64,000 nt of DNA. Origin: Himantopus leucocephalus. Taxonomy: Eukaryota > Chordata > Aves > Charadriiformes > Recurvirostridae. A model generated the notes under the pieces. It made no database searches. It was given only the letters and a program-made list of their open reading frames with translations, and was not told where the DNA came from. The stretch is from the NCBI GenBank assembly GCA_003993805.1, contig RSEF01000004.1:16418000-16481999 (forward strand), read 5' to 3'. The position numbers and the translations under genes are program-made. Below, piece by piece: positions 1 through 13,783 of this stretch; the stretch's first letter is position 1, and every line of letters begins with the position of its first letter.

Positions 1-1585
1 CAGTCATCCCAACGTGGCCAGGTACGCTCAGCTCAGGTACTCTATTAGAAACACTTTTGCTCAACCTTCTCCTGGTTTTCCACGGTAGGGGGGGGAGGTA
101 CTCCCACTGCTGTTATCGTTAATAGCTTCCAGAGCCCATCCACCATGTCTAACTGTATTTAAGTCTGAAAATGGGTGCAAGAACAAGTTCTAACTTCCTA
201 GTGCCAGTCTGAGGCTTTGATCCCCAGCTGGGTCATCACACCAAGCAGCAGCAAATGTCACCATGTTTAGGGAGAAGGAGAGAAGGTCCGTTTTCCAAAA
301 TACTTGTGTAACACTGATATCTCAGCATCTTAAAACACCTACCTAGGAAACAAGTAACTGGCTCAGTTTAGATCAAGTCAGAGACACAAAGATAATTGAG
401 ACCAAAGCTGAGCCACTGTCAGCATCCAGTGTCTCTGAGAGCCATCCTTGTCCTCTGGCCTTCCCAACTGTCCTTCCCATAACAAGGAGAAGAGAAGACA
501 TCCAGTAGCTGCTGACAAGGGAACAAATGAAATATGCTGTGGCAGTAAGTTAAGTTAACTCAGCTTGAAGGAAACAATATTAGGCACTCCAAAAGCAAAT
601 AATTACGCTATCCTTAACTAAAGCTGTCATTCTAGAGAAGAACCAAGACTTGCCCATTGCAGTCCTGCCATCTCTGAATATATCTCTCTTCACAATTTCT
701 TTTTAACTTCTTTGGACACAAACTTCCCCTTGCTGTTGTTTGTGTACATGTATAAGCGTGGCCTTCTTGAAGATGGTGACTGCCAGGCTATGATAAAGGC
801 TTAAAAGGTTGTCTAGCACCCCTGCAGTCTCTCCAAGAGCTTCTGCATCCTGTGCAGAAATGTTATTTCACAAGTCGCCAAAGCACGTCAATAGATTTTG
901 ACAGATATCCCTATGCCTCACNGTTATTTCACAACTCTCCAAAGCACGTCAATAGATTTTGACAGATATCCCTACGCCTCACGTAAGCATTAGCATGCTA
1001 ACGGTACTATTTTTCCTATCCAGCCAACAATGAAAAATATAAGGGACACAGCACTTACATGCGCAGGCACCAACTCTTAATTTCTAACAATAGTTGCTTC
1101 TGGCCGTTGCTGATTTCCCTCACTCATCAGAACCTAGTTGTTAATATCAATTGTCTTCCAATGGACTGGCACATGTTATTTCAAGGGAAGAAACTGAAAA
1201 CATATTTCAAAAGTGTTCAATCAACCCTGTCAGTATAGTATCTGGCAAGAGAAGAACAAATTAGGAACACCAGAACTTAACTTCAATAGTTTACTATTGC
1301 ACATCGTGTACTGCTATAATTATCTGTATGTACTGTCCTCAGCAAGGTGCAGGCAGAGCAGAAATTTTTAGTCAAGCACTGAAGACCTGCATCCCAGATG
1401 ATAATAAACATTCCTTTACACCCTCTCTGCTGTGCATTTATATAAACACCCCCTGCAGATACTCTTCAGTCCCAGCTGTGTGTGAGCTGAAAGTAGTGCA
1501 TACAAGATCTGATAAGAAGACAACTATTTTGCTTCATGGCACTTTTTGAGGTTTCAGTATTTCAGTGCCTTCTACAACGAGTTGA
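1..1585. other. Non-coding sequence, no gene seen
   Basis: AT-rich unique-looking DNA. The only structure is the duplication around the N at 922. No exon with convincing splice borders and protein similarity was found on either strand. Confidence 0.6.
862..982 (+). repeat. Direct duplication across a single N (probable false duplication)
   Basis: A 60-bp segment (862-921) is repeated at 923-982 with three differences, and the copies are separated by one N at 922. This is the signature of two contig ends that overlap but were not merged. The small differences could be allelic or sequencing errors. Confidence 0.9.
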
Positions 1586-1893
1586 TGTGCTGGTTTTGGC
1601 TGGGATAGAGTTAATTTTCTCCACNNNNNNNNNNNNNNNNNNNNNNNNNNNNNNNNNNNNNNNNNNNNNNNNNNNNNNNNNNNNNNNNNNNNNNNNNNNN
1701 NNNNNNNNNNNNNNNNNNNNNNNNTTAGCTTTGCTTGTATGCACAGGTTTTGCTTTACTTATTCAACCGTCTCTATCTCAGCCCACGAGTTTTTCTCACT
1801 TTTACTCTTCCGATTCTCTGCCCCATCCCACCAGGGGGGAGTGAGTGAGCAGCTGTGTGGGGCTTAGGTGCCAGCTGGGGTTAAACCATGACA
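1586..1893 (-). mobile_element. Solo LTR of an avian endogenous retrovirus, interrupted by a gap
   Basis: Read on the - strand the element begins TGTCATGGTTTAACCCC and ends CCAAAACCAGCACA, i.e. the TG...CA ends of an LTR. The start matches a widespread bird LTR motif. Flanks GTTGA (1581-1585) and GTTTA (1894-1898) look like a 5-bp target duplication with one change, which would suit an ERVL-type element. About 100 bases in the middle are unknown (1625-1724). No internal retroviral coding sequence is visible here. The exact family is not determined. Confidence 0.7.
1625..1724. other. Assembly gap (100 N)
   Basis: This is a run of exactly 100 Ns inside the LTR. A fixed-size gap inside a high-copy repeat is typical of short-read scaffolding, so the true length is unknown. 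Confidence 0.95.
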
Positions 1894-4800
1894 GTTTAAA
1901 ACAAACCTATTCCAGTGTCTTAACGGAGCAGAATCATTCTGAAGCATCATCCACATTTAAATGGGATTCTTTCCACCAGGACATGCAAACCCAGTGATTA
2001 CTGTACTGAGCTGAGATGTAACAAGATTTGAATACTAGTCCCTGATGTGAGATGAAATTGCCCTGACTGATGAAGGACCTTGAACCTCCAATACCTGGTT
2101 CAGTGCTTGCACTAGCTCTGCATATGCGTCTACAGGGCCACATTCATAAGCAGGTGCACCTACACACTGAACAACTTCAATTTGGGCAGCTGACAATACA
2201 ACAGAGGAGTGGCAGCCCCTGCTAACAGCCTGACAGTGTATCTCCCGTCAGTAAGCGCACTACTTTACAAGAAGTCGATCATTCTCAATCACTGAGAAAT
2301 TTAAGAGTAATCAGCAATCTGTAAGCATGTCTTATGTACTCACACCTCAGTACAAGTTCAGCACTGCAGTTGAGAAGAGCCAAAGGGGACATTCTTATCA
2401 GCTTTTCCCTTCTTACTTTGTAGAATGCCACATCTCCCCTTTCTTCACCTCTGTTTTAGACCAGCACTCCATTAAGACACTTAAACAAGGACTCTTTTCC
2501 ATGTGGCAAATGCAGGAGTGACACCTAAGTAACCCCAGAAAGTGAGGGTGATGGATCCAAGGGTAAATAATACCCAGAGTGATTTCTAGAACAATCTTTC
2601 ATATCCCACTGTTTGACTTAGTCCTCCAGATACAAATATATTCTCCTCTATGCATGTCTTAGGGACTTCCGTCTAGTTTTTACAGCAAGGACGCCAAAGC
2701 AAAAACTACTAGTTTTTAGATTTTCTGAAATACAGATTCATCTAGAACTTTAAGGCGTGCATACACATGCTGTTAAAATATTATTCTTTTCTAAAATATA
2801 TATGTAATATTAGATGCATCTCTGCTGAATTTCACTTGACATTGGCACAACTTACATGAACGCTGAGACCAAAGAGAAGCCTTCTCCTCATTGTTTTCAT
2901 TTAAGGGAAAGAGGTCCAGCTTCTTATTTCCAGTGCTTCCACAATAAGCAAAGGATGGTACTGAAAAAACCCTCTGTTCACTCTGTGATACTCTCAAGCA
3001 CTTGAGACAGGGATGGGAAAGAACTAGCATTGTGCAACAATCCCCTTCCACAGTGTAATTAACTCTCATTTTCCCTGGCCCTGGAGTGCTTGTCTCCTTC
3101 ACCCATAACTGAAAGAAACAACAGAAAGCTCTGGAGGCGAGGGAGGGGACAAAAGCAGCTACTGAAAGTTGTTTGCCCTGTTGGCTGTATGTTGTTTATT
3201 TAGGTAACTGGAGATGATTGGTTCATTGGCTATTTTTTTTCATCACAGAGGACACCATAAATAAATTCTGCACACGCACTATGTTGAAATGGAGAGATCA
3301 GGAGAGTCAGACTCACAAACCCAAAATTACATGCTGAATGGATCACCCAACAGCCTTGGGCAACCTGTTCCTTTCCTGTTCCACCATAAAATGCTCTTTC
3401 ACCAGGACACCACAAAAAGCTTGACATCAGCTGAGACCACTGCCTGTCACATTGCTTTACCATCGCCTCGCTGTTTCCCCACACCCCTAACACCTTCAGT
3501 TCCCCTTACACTCCCACAGCAAGCCGCCTGGGGCTGAATCTGGCACAGCCTTAACGCTCCCAGCGCCGATTCAGGCCTGAAGACCCAAGGCACAGTATTA
3601 GCCATGCCTCGCTTTACTCACCTGTAAAATAGAAGCCAAGATGCTATTTTGTACAGAAGGCTGGAGACTGGGTGTCAGCTCAGGAGCTGCCCCACACCGC
3701 TGACAAGGATGAAGTAGGAGACAAGCAGTTTCTGAGCTTCATGTGCTCTGCCTCTTTCGAGACCACAGACCCAAGGCAGCAGGTCAGATGGACCCAGCTT
3801 GCTGGCTACCAGTTGAACTATCCTGACTTGTGTCTCACAGGTACTTGATAATGAGCAATCTAAGTACTCAGATGCTTGAACAGAAGGAGGAATTGCTTTC
3901 TAATTAGGGCCATGGACACCGAAAGAACTATATAGCTAATAAGCACAAACAGAATCATCATTAGAGGAGACTTTATTAAGATACTTACAACTGAGACTGT
4001 GGCCATTTGTTCTGCCAATAAGCTTAGGCAAAACTGATGCCTGGTGTCCTTTAAACCTCAACTGGCTTAATTAGACTAGTTGAGGATATTTGATACCCCA
4101 TCCTTTTAGCCCCTCTAAAAATAATCACATCGCATGTCCTATTTATTAATTTTGATTTATATCAAGACACTCTTCTATTTCTCTAGGGGGCATTTACAAA
4201 AGTTAAAACACAGAGCCAGCCAATAAATCCATCCTGTATATAATGAAATGACCTTCCAAGGAAGTAAAACCCATCTCCCTGAAAAGCCAGAGAGGTCTTT
4301 GTTGGATATGCTGAAGGTAACTACAGTTTGAAAGATGGCATCTTTGCCTAAGAGGTTGGAAAAAGTGGTAGCTATCATCTTTGAGTGTATTATTAAAAGT
4401 GACAATTATCTCTGTACGCTTACAATTGGAACTTCTGATTTCATAGACTATAACAAATGCACCGCTGCTGTTCTGGATGGCCTAGCATTAATAAAGCAAA
4501 CCAATTTTGAATGCCCAAGGCCGGGACCTCAGGGACAGCAGATGGTGCCCAGGATACCCATTCTCACATTAGCATAAGAATAGTACGGAGTGGGTCACAG
4601 ATTGCCTTTAAGCAAGCTTTCAGTTGTCCGCACAATCTCTGCCTCCTACCAAATGAGACAACAGCATTGTTTTGGTTTTCTAGTTTAGGTAATCAGTGCT
4701 TCATTACATAAAATGTATTTCACAGGCAAGTCAAGCAATAAAGAAATCCATCTCCTTTGTAACAACTTGCCCTCCACAAGCACCTTATTCAAACTTTGGA

Positions 4801-7800
4801 CACACAGCAAAAGGAAATGAACAGTCCTTGTTCATATGCATTAAAACACTTCTGGACAAATGACTGAGAGTTCTTAAAATCAGACTTTGTTTTCTTAAAT
4901 TGCTTCTAATTTTGTGTGCAATCAATTGCAGCTGTAATTGCTTGTAAGCACAAATGGTATATCCACTGAGATCCAACTTGACTCTCTCACTGAGAGCCAG
5001 AACAAATTCCAAATAAAAAATTAGAAGTTATACCTCAAATTCTTCAAAAATAGCATGAAACACACATGCTTACCTGGATTCAAAAATAAGACTGTCCTGA
5101 TCTCAAAAGAGGCAAAACTTCACTCCATTCCTAATTTCAGCCTCAGAGTTAAGTAAAAAGCAGCCAAGGCCTGAACTCTGCAGAGAGAAGTTCAGATCGA
5201 GACTTAGGGTATTATACACAATCTCTCATGAGACATTTTGCCCCTTCTAGTAAACATAGGTAAGTTCCCCTTTAAAAAAGGTGTTTCACATTATGTGTAT
5301 TTGGTATCTTAACATTAATAATGAACAGAGCTTTGTGTATTTAGTTGTCTGTCTTCTTGGCTGAGTTAATTCAGACTTCTGAATTAATTAATTAATAATT
5401 CATGTCTGATTTCTGAAAATACGACTTTGCCATCCTTTTGTAGTTCACACTTTGTGCCCCTTGGACAGGGATGCTAAGATGAGGGTTTTTTTCTGGCTGG
5501 TTATTAACCATCAAGAGAATATTTCAACTCCACTCATCACACACATCAGTCAAATCAAATCTGGAAAAACCTATCAGAAGAAGTCAGTTTATGAGAAAAC
5601 AGGAAACGCATTAATTGAGAGATCGCCTACTACCTCACAAGCTCTCTGCAAGAAAGGCACAGAAGGGCAGAGCTCATTTTTTTTTTTTTGTCCATCCAAG
5701 AAACAGGAAGGAAAAAAGGGTGAAAAAGAAAAAGGAGCTAAACCAATCCACACAGATATCGTGTGCGCGTGTACCTCCTCCTCCCCACTGCGCTTATTCT
5801 AGAAAATTGGAATCATGGCTTCACCTGCTTGGATTCCCCCTTGGGATCCCCACGATGGGAACTTCTGAAGCGAAGACTGGTATTAAAAATCTGCAGGGTA
5901 TCAAATAGATGGTTAACCTCATTCCAAGTCAGTAGTGCAAAAACCTAGGGACGACAGTACCATGGATTTGCTAGAATGGATCTCGGCAGGCTAAACAAGC
6001 CCTTAGTTTCCTAAGCTGTTCTCTGAAACAAGCCTGACAAAGAGCTAGCAAAGGCAAGTCGCTCCACACCACAGGCACACCCCAGATTCCAGACATGGGT
6101 GATGGTGAGGCAGCTGAGAATTACAGATTTACACACAACACAAACTGGCACAAGGAACAGACGAAAATCTTTTGTTGATGTTGCTGTTCTTGTTTCTCAT
6201 GTAACACAGTTTTCATTCCCTAAAGCCAATGTACTAATTGCCAACTGAAAATAAGTCATCTCATCATCTTACTTGAATAAATACCAATAGTTCTTGAGCT
6301 CGACTGGAAAATTCAAGAAGCCATATCTGGGCACTGAAAGCAAAATAATTATTTCTGTATCTTGCTCAGCACATTTCCTTCTAAATGAACTGCTTTAAAA
6401 CGATGAGTTCTCTAGAAACATTTTGGAATTGGGGAAAGGTTTTGAATAAACTGGAGGATGTTTTGGGTCACGAGATCACCGGACTCCACTGAATTATGAG
6501 TGTCCTTTCTTGGATGAGGAGTTCAAAGGAAGGCTGAGGATTTTGTGATTGACAAATGAAATATGAAAAAACACCAGGGACAGGGACTGAAAGCTGGTTC
6601 TCTATGTAATCTCAAGCGGAGCTGCTTAGGGCTTATTTTTCAGAACTGTTGAGTTTCAGGAATTTCAATTTTCACTCAAATTCCTTCCAATTAGATACTT
6701 CTGGGAATGGAATTTCTAAAAATCATACCAAATGAGAATTTGCAACCTTGCTACTGGAACATAGCCCACTGAAAAGACCCACTGCTCAATACTCAGCATT
6801 GTTTAACAGAGAGAAAATGTAAATCTAGCAGCATTTCTTGACACTACCTTCGGGGAAAGAACTTTCCACTGCTGCAGGTGTTTCCTTGTAAGTGGTTCCA
6901 GAAGGTGAGCAGATGCAGAGGGATGGTAACACTTGCTGGAGGGGAAGTGTCAACCCCTCCTGTCAGTGCTAAGACTTCTCACACTCATCACAGAGTAAGA
7001 ATGAGAGAAGGGAAGAAGACAAACACAAACATTACAATAAAACACTACATAAAGCTACTATGCTGCATTTGTGCTGGATATTTGTAGCCATAGAATTGGG
7101 ATGATGGCCATAAAAGTATTATTTTAAAATGACCTCTAATATCTAATTTATTCTCAGATTCTGCTAAGCAGCCAAGTTGGGGTGGTCTACAGAAAAAAAT
7201 ACACTGTAGCTAAAGCACTGCAGGCAAGTGCTGAATGTTCTGTAAAAACATAAACAGTTTCTTGCCTGCAAATCTCCTCTCCCATTTCTCATCTTTCACT
7301 CGTCAGTTCCCGAGATACAAGAATTTCCTCAGTTCTGTGGTTACCTGGAGTTTTCTCATGGAAACAAGCACCACACACATCATGAAGAAAACAAACAATA
7401 GGCAAAAATCCCCTAAAAACAGCCCTTCAGCTTATTATTCCCTTATTCTTCCTGTGCAGGCTCAGAGCCAAAGATACTCCAGCCACAGCTGAGGAGATCA
7501 GTGGTAAACATCGTTAGCTGTCAGCAGAGGAAAAACCTTAAAATAAACAGTCCTTAAAGGTATAATTTTTCCCCTGATAAAAATTAAAGAGGGGCAAAAA
7601 CACATGACCTCTTTATCTCCCCCCTTCATTAATTAATAATATAAGCAATAACCTGAAAATTAAAATGGGGAGTTTCTTTGACCCTATGGGAAAACCTTAG
7701 AATACCGACATAAGGCTTCTGTCCCATTTGTCACACGGTTGCCATGATTTGCGGGTGATATGGCAGAAATGAAATCCCACACTGTGGCGAAACCTCATGT

Positions 7801-8098
7801 CATCTGTTGTGGGCACGTGCTCTCCCAGTGCACTCTGTGGTGGACAACTGGCTGGGCAGGCATTTGCCTGAAGTGCCTTTCTGAATACGAAAGAGGAGGA
7901 TATTCCATTTCAGTCCTTGCAACTATCAAGGAGTTCCAGTGAAATGGTAGTTACAGATCTGTCAAGCCAAAATGTGCTGCACTTACGGAGCTTTCATACT
8001 ATTTGCCTCTAGCTGTCTTTGCAAAGAGTGAGGATGATACTTAGCATCCTTTTTACAAAGATCTCAAAGAGATAAATAAAAATAATTTTCTATCTGGA

Positions 8099-8216
8099 CG
8101 AGGCAAAGTGCTGGGAGGTTAACTGAACAATCCAGCCTCTCACAGCAAGGCAATGGGAGAGTCAGGGACAGAACCCAAATCAGCTGATTATAGTCCTGTG
8201 ATCTCAGCACTAAATT
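8099..8216 (-). mobile_element. MIR-like (CORE-SINE) fragment
   Basis: The + strand carries GAGGCAAAGTGCTGGGAGGT and later GACAGAACCCAAATCAGCTG, matching the antisense layout of MIR (GAGGCACAGAGAGGTTAAGT ... GGATTCGAACCCAGG ... CTGTGCTCTTAACCAC). Old MIR copies survive in bird genomes. No A-box or B-box function is expected at this age. Confidence 0.55.
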
Positions 8217-9299
8217 GATATCTTCCTGTATTTACAATCCTCTTTCTTGGAGAAGTTTGTCCTGCCAATGTGTATTCAACAGAGTGACCAAAGCGCTCTG
8301 GAAGTCCCTACTGCAGGAGCTTATGCGGATACGCAGAGAAGGTTGTTTCAGTAACAGCTTTTCCAGGGCTTCTTCCAGATGTCAGCACTCTTGCTGCCTT
8401 GTTTGGGTTTGGGCTCTTCCTGACTTTTAATTTAACCTAAAGGATTTGATTCATCGTTTCTCAGCAATAAACTCTTTTCCTTAAAAGAGCTAATCAAACT
8501 TTGATGAGGCCCTTGTGCGATGGAAAGATTTATGAGATCCACCAAAGGTTAGGTGTGGAGCCAAACTGAAGATAAGGGCAAAAACTCCTATTAAGTTCAA
8601 TGGAATTATGACTGGGTTTTCTACATGTATCTTTTCCCACTGCTCTATCTCATATTTCAATGTATTCGTGTAACTACCTCAGCATCCTGGAAGAGGGAAA
8701 TGGTACCCACTCCCATGCTTTGCTTAGCTTCTCTTTCTTTGCCAGTATCACCATGAAAGAAACATGTTTCTCCAGCTCGCTGCAGTGCGCCCTTACATCA
8801 GCGCTTCATTGGGCTGCAGAACTGTGACTTCCACTATGAAGTGGGCAGATTAAAGCAATTAAGACATGTTTTCTGCCTACACCACAGATAACTAAAACCT
8901 AGAACTCATCAACCAGGCAGTCATCCAGACCAAGAACCCAACAAGATTCAAATGCAGACAAATACAGTCCACCAAAGAATCCTAGCAAGCTGGCACCCAG
9001 GACATCCCCATGCTAACCCTTCGTCTACCAGTGCTGCTCAGATCTACTTAACCTGGCAGAAAGGCTGTGCTGTCCTGGCCTCAGCTCTGCCTGACCAGCC
9101 CTGTGCTGCACATGCACCCACAGATGGGATGAAAGTGATGTTTTTGATGGCAAGAGCTGGGAGATGGGCAAGGAAGAGTGGTTGTCCTGCAGGCGTGCAG
9201 GAGTTACTGCGTGTGTGGGAAACGGAAACTCTCAGCTGACGGTGCAGATCTGAGTCCCCCTCTTGAGTACTTATGTCGTAAGCAATGCTTGCTTTCTTA

Positions 9300-9418
9300 C
9301 TCCCAAAAATCTTCAGCAGTGGAGATGCTGCAGCCTCCCTAGGCAGCCTATTCAAGGATTTAATATCACTGCTGCTGGAAAGTGTTCTTAAATTTATTAT
9401 GATAAACTTCTGAAAAAC
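9300..9418 (-). mobile_element. Degenerate CR1 fragment
   Basis: The + strand contains GGAGATGCTGCAGCCTCCCT followed by AGGCAGCCTATTCAAGGATT and CTGGAAAGTGTTCTT. This resembles the antisense CR1 segment with CAGCCTCCCTGGGCAGCCTG and GAAAGTTTTTCCTAAT. It is old and diverged. The call rests on remembered consensus, not an alignment. Confidence 0.55.
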
Positions 9419-11017
9419 CTATTTAAAGTATGTGCTGATCTCTGAAGGCAAAGAATGAGCTGTAATGTGGGGAAATGGACTAGCCTATAAGTTCCTATGT
9501 TACGGTCTTTACACTGTCCCCTGGGCCACCCAGGACAAGCCACAGCAGGCTAGAACAGCAGCATAGGTGACCTTCAGACCTCCTCTAATACGGCAGTTCT
9601 TACACTTCCACAAAAATAACAAGTTCACACCAACTGCCAGACAGCAGGTCAGTTTTTCCAGCTGATCCTCTGTCTTATTATGTAAGATACACTGTTTGAT
9701 TACTGCTCTCTGCTAACCTCTGCATAAATTAGCCATTAAGGACTAGAACAGAAATTATTACTGAAAATTCAATCAGTGTTTAACTGATTTTTAATACATC
9801 ATCATGTGTAGGTCAAAGTGCATTAACCTGCTTGAGCCTATTGGAAAATATTTCATTAACGAACTCCATACACCCTAACAACAACATTATAGAAGAGGAT
9901 CAGTGGTCTAAGAGATGGGAGGGATGGGGAAAATTAAGTCTAAGCTTCTCAACTTCAGCACTCACAAACGCTGTATTTAGGAGGAGACATTATCCATTAT
10001 TTCACCTACAAAGGAGGTTTTATCTTCTGCACGGTTTCATTTCTACTCTGCTTTGGGTGACACATGTTCCAAAGCTCTTGCTCCTGAGGCGCTAGTGACA
10101 CGTGATCCATACCTTTCCCTTTCCCACAGAAACATACCGCTTCTGCAGTGACTGATGCTCACAATCACAAGCCACCTTGCAGAAAATGCTGCCAGTTGAT
10201 AGCATCCAAGGTCTAAAGTTTGGAAAACTGCTGACACACTGGTCTGTGACTTTGCTTGGGACACACTCGGACAGTGCAGTATCAGGGAGGGAAATGTCTT
10301 ACCCCATGCAAATATTACAGGATGGATCCAGTCCAAAATCAAATTAATCCCTTAGGGGAAAAACATGCCAACAAATGGGTTTCAAGCACTTGAAACTGCA
10401 AGAGGCTCACAGAAAATCCCACAAGTGGAAGGAGACACATTAATTCAGCACTTAATCCAGTCCTGTAACACAGTCCACAGTCTGTGACATAATGCTGGAT
10501 TCGAAGGCAAGATTTACGAGACACTGTGATATCACTAGATGGGTTTAGTGCAAGGCAATAGCTGCGCCAGTCTTAACTTCACATCAGAGCAAACCACATG
10601 AACATCTTAGTGCACCACGTATGCTCTCACACTACTACCACTGGCTCCAAAATCCTGTGTCAACAAGGCTTAGTTAGAGAAAAAAAATCAGAATACAGAA
10701 AACAATGTAAGGCTGCCTGCAACCAGCAGCATCTATAAAAAGGCCCCTTTCACATCTCTTCTAGCCTCATTCTCTCAATATATCTATATATGTATGTGTC
10801 TATATATCTGTAGCTAACAAGAAGGTATAGAAAAGATGGAGTTAGACTCTTGCAAGAGGTGTACTGTGAAGGGCAACAGACATAAACTGAAACACGTGGA
10901 ATTCTGATTAGATATAACTTATTTTCGTGAGGATGGTCAAACACTGAAATAGCACCAGAGAGGCTGTGGGATCTCCATTTTTGGAGACACTGTTAATTTA
11001 ACTGAACCAAGTCACAA

Positions 11018-11125
11018 AATCATAGAATTGTCTAGGTTGGAAGGGACCTTTAAGATCATTGAGTCCAACCACCAACCTAACACTGCCAAAACCACCACTA
11101 AACCATGTCCCTAAGCACCACATCG
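11018..11125 (-). mobile_element. CR1 LINE 3' end (antisense copy)
   Basis: Reading AATCATAGAATTGTCTAGG then TTGGAAGGGACCTTTAAGAT on the + strand, this is the reverse complement of the conserved CR1 3' terminus. It continues through the typical segment ending CCATGTCCCTAAGCACCAC. Avian CR1 copies are usually 5'-truncated like this one. No reverse transcriptase sequence is present. Confidence 0.85.
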
Positions 11126-11145
11126 ATGTAACCTACTACAAATTG

Positions 11146-11218
11146 GCCCTGCTCTGAGCAGCAGGTTGGACTAGATAACCTCCACAGGTCACTTCCAACC
11201 TAAATTATTCTATGATTT
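11146..11218 (+). mobile_element. CR1 LINE 3' end (sense copy)
   Basis: The segment GCCCTGCTCTGAGCAGCAGG then TTGGACTAGATAACCTCCA, ending CCAACCTAAATTATTCTATG, is the sense CR1 3' end with its terminal ATTCTATG motif. It sits about 20 bp from an antisense CR1 end, so the two form an inverted pair. Confidence 0.85.
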
Positions 11219-13783
11219 TTCCTGGCTGTATTTGGGACCATATTATAGGGCCTTAGTAACTATTAATATGTGTTTATAATACTGAAGCTGACCCTTTGCA
11301 CTGACCTAGAATGGAGGCAGACTGCTGGTGCTCAGCTAAGATGAATAATAGCACTACCCACAAAATATCCACAACGGTCAGCATCCGCAGTGGAGAGCTT
11401 TACACTCAGAAACCTTCTCCAGTGCACTCTATGAAGACTTCCTCCACCATGGTCTCAATATGTCCAGGGAGATACTACACATATCCTGCTGTGCTCAACA
11501 GACCAGGACCCCGTGACTACGAACAACTGGTTCCATCGTGAAACCATCTAGAACGTGATGCAATGGAAGAAAGATTACTGGGGAGAAAAATCAGAAGAAA
11601 AAATCCCATAGGATCTCAAAATGCATCCCATTCTATCTGAAGGGCTAAGGCTTCAACTCAAAGGACAATTTTAAAGCACTCGCTTAATCTTAGAGAGCAC
11701 TGTGAGAGACTGGGAGTACTTACATATACTAGAATAGTTATGATCTGATGATTTAAAGTGATATCTATTGATGCCCAAAGGTATTTTTGGGCCCATACCT
11801 TCTTCATTGACTGTCTGTTTTCGTGTAGTTGTTTTGCCAACTACTGACAATCTGTTTAGAAATATCAGGCAACATGAAATCGGGAGGTGTATCAGTGTGT
11901 GAGCGTCCACTCCAAAACCTCTGTGAAAATAACCTTCAGGAATGGCAATCGAGCAGAGATGCAGTTTGAAGCCAGCTACGATACGAATAAATATTCATGG
12001 CAGCTAAGGATTTTGGATTTAATGCCATTCCGCTAATGCAGATAAATATTCAGATTCCCTTTGCTTCTGTAGACTAAACCCAGTTTAAAAGAGAAATCCA
12101 TACAATACCATTCAAGTAACATTGCCGCTGCTGGTAGGGGTTTTGGGGGAGGTGGAACAGGGTTGTTACCATAATTTTTAAATTTTAAAGACCAAGATGA
12201 AATCTCTGTAATTCAAACATCTACCTCAGAAAGCAGATGCAGAAAGATTCACACTTCCCAATGGACTCTGGATCACTGCTGCCTCATGGCAGAGGGATGG
12301 GTGTCCCTGTACTATACTGTGTACTATGCTGTGCTTTTGCCTACAGGACGGTATTTCATTAGCAGGTAAAGCACCTCTCACTTATTTTGACATCTTTGCA
12401 ATGAACAATACAACCCAAAGCTAAAATTTTACTATTGTTACTCCTAACTGCTGTGCAGCCAAGAAAAATGTTTATGTGGTACAAACCCCAGGCTCACAGC
12501 TGAGTGTAACTGAGTCTGAAGTGATGATCACCTTCACAAGACTCAGTTTATACAAATGATATATAGCTGAGTCAGACTTAACCATGCAGTCACAGCTGTT
12601 AATCATATTACAGCAGCAGATCTACATAACCACCTAACAAGGTTCTAGCAAGGCTTTCCTCTCCAGCCAACCGAAAAGCGATAGTTGCATCCTGCCTCCA
12701 CCACAAATTCTAGTCACATCACAGGCAGAAGGGACCTCAGAAGAAGTTATTCAAAGGGAAGCAGAATGAAAGAAAATTATTTCCCTTTCTCTGCACATTC
12801 ACAAGTAAAAGGATAACTGTGCTCTATAGCCCATTATGAAAACTCTTTGCAGCTAGCCACACCAGCAGACTCTCGCACACCAGCTGGATGCTAGCCCAGG
12901 CTGTCACTGTGGGACCACTGATAAGTCACTTCACTCTCTCAGATATAAGTCAGGAGCCTAATTCACATGCTCCAGAACATGAACTTTTAAATTGTTTTCA
13001 ACACACCTTCAGACTTCATGGAAGGAAATGAGCAAGACGACAGATGAAATAGTTGTTTTTTTCTTTTTTCACATAACAGCTTTCAGTCTGCATTATCTCA
13101 CTGCTTCTTATTTCTTCTGTGCCATACTTGCATTTCTGTAAGTCTATGTAGACTGCACAACTTGCACTTTCTCTTCCCTCTTGTGATTGTAGTTTCTGTA
13201 AAAGGTTAAGAAAGGAGGGCACGTAACTCCTAAACAACTCTAGCTATCACACTTGTGGCTGGCCAAAAAGGGGCAAGAGGAAAGGCAGGGGAAGAGGAAT
13301 GGGAAAAGGATAGGCCAGGGTCTTTTCCACAAGCCGTAAGCAAATCCCTTCCCTTACACATCGCTGTACATCTACGTAATATTAAATTGAGCAGGCTTCT
13401 GGCAAGACTTCCAAAGTACAAGGCTCAGCTACCAATATACAGGTTTGAGGCATCAAAGCACTCTGGAATTCAAGGTGTTCAGCTCTCTTAGACATCAAAC
13501 ATAAATTTAAAAAGGCAAATGAAGATAAACATAAACAGAATCAGCACATTTATGATCCCTAGTTAAGAAGGTACCTTCAACGTAAGAGCTATTGGAATAG
13601 CCCTACCCCACTGAGCTTGTCAGCCTCTCTATCTTTTAAAGCATATACTGGAGATCACAGCAGTCAGGACATTATACTCTCTGTTAAGATGTACTTATCC
13701 TAAGACGAGTTTTTGTATGATCCTGACAATTCTCACTCAAATGAGAATTACTGGAAGACATGCAGACCAGAAGTTTCACCTTC

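Noticed and set aside
3340..3410. CR1-like phrase CCTTGGGCAACCTGTTCC
   Set aside because: Only about 18 bp resembles CR1; flanks do not continue the match.
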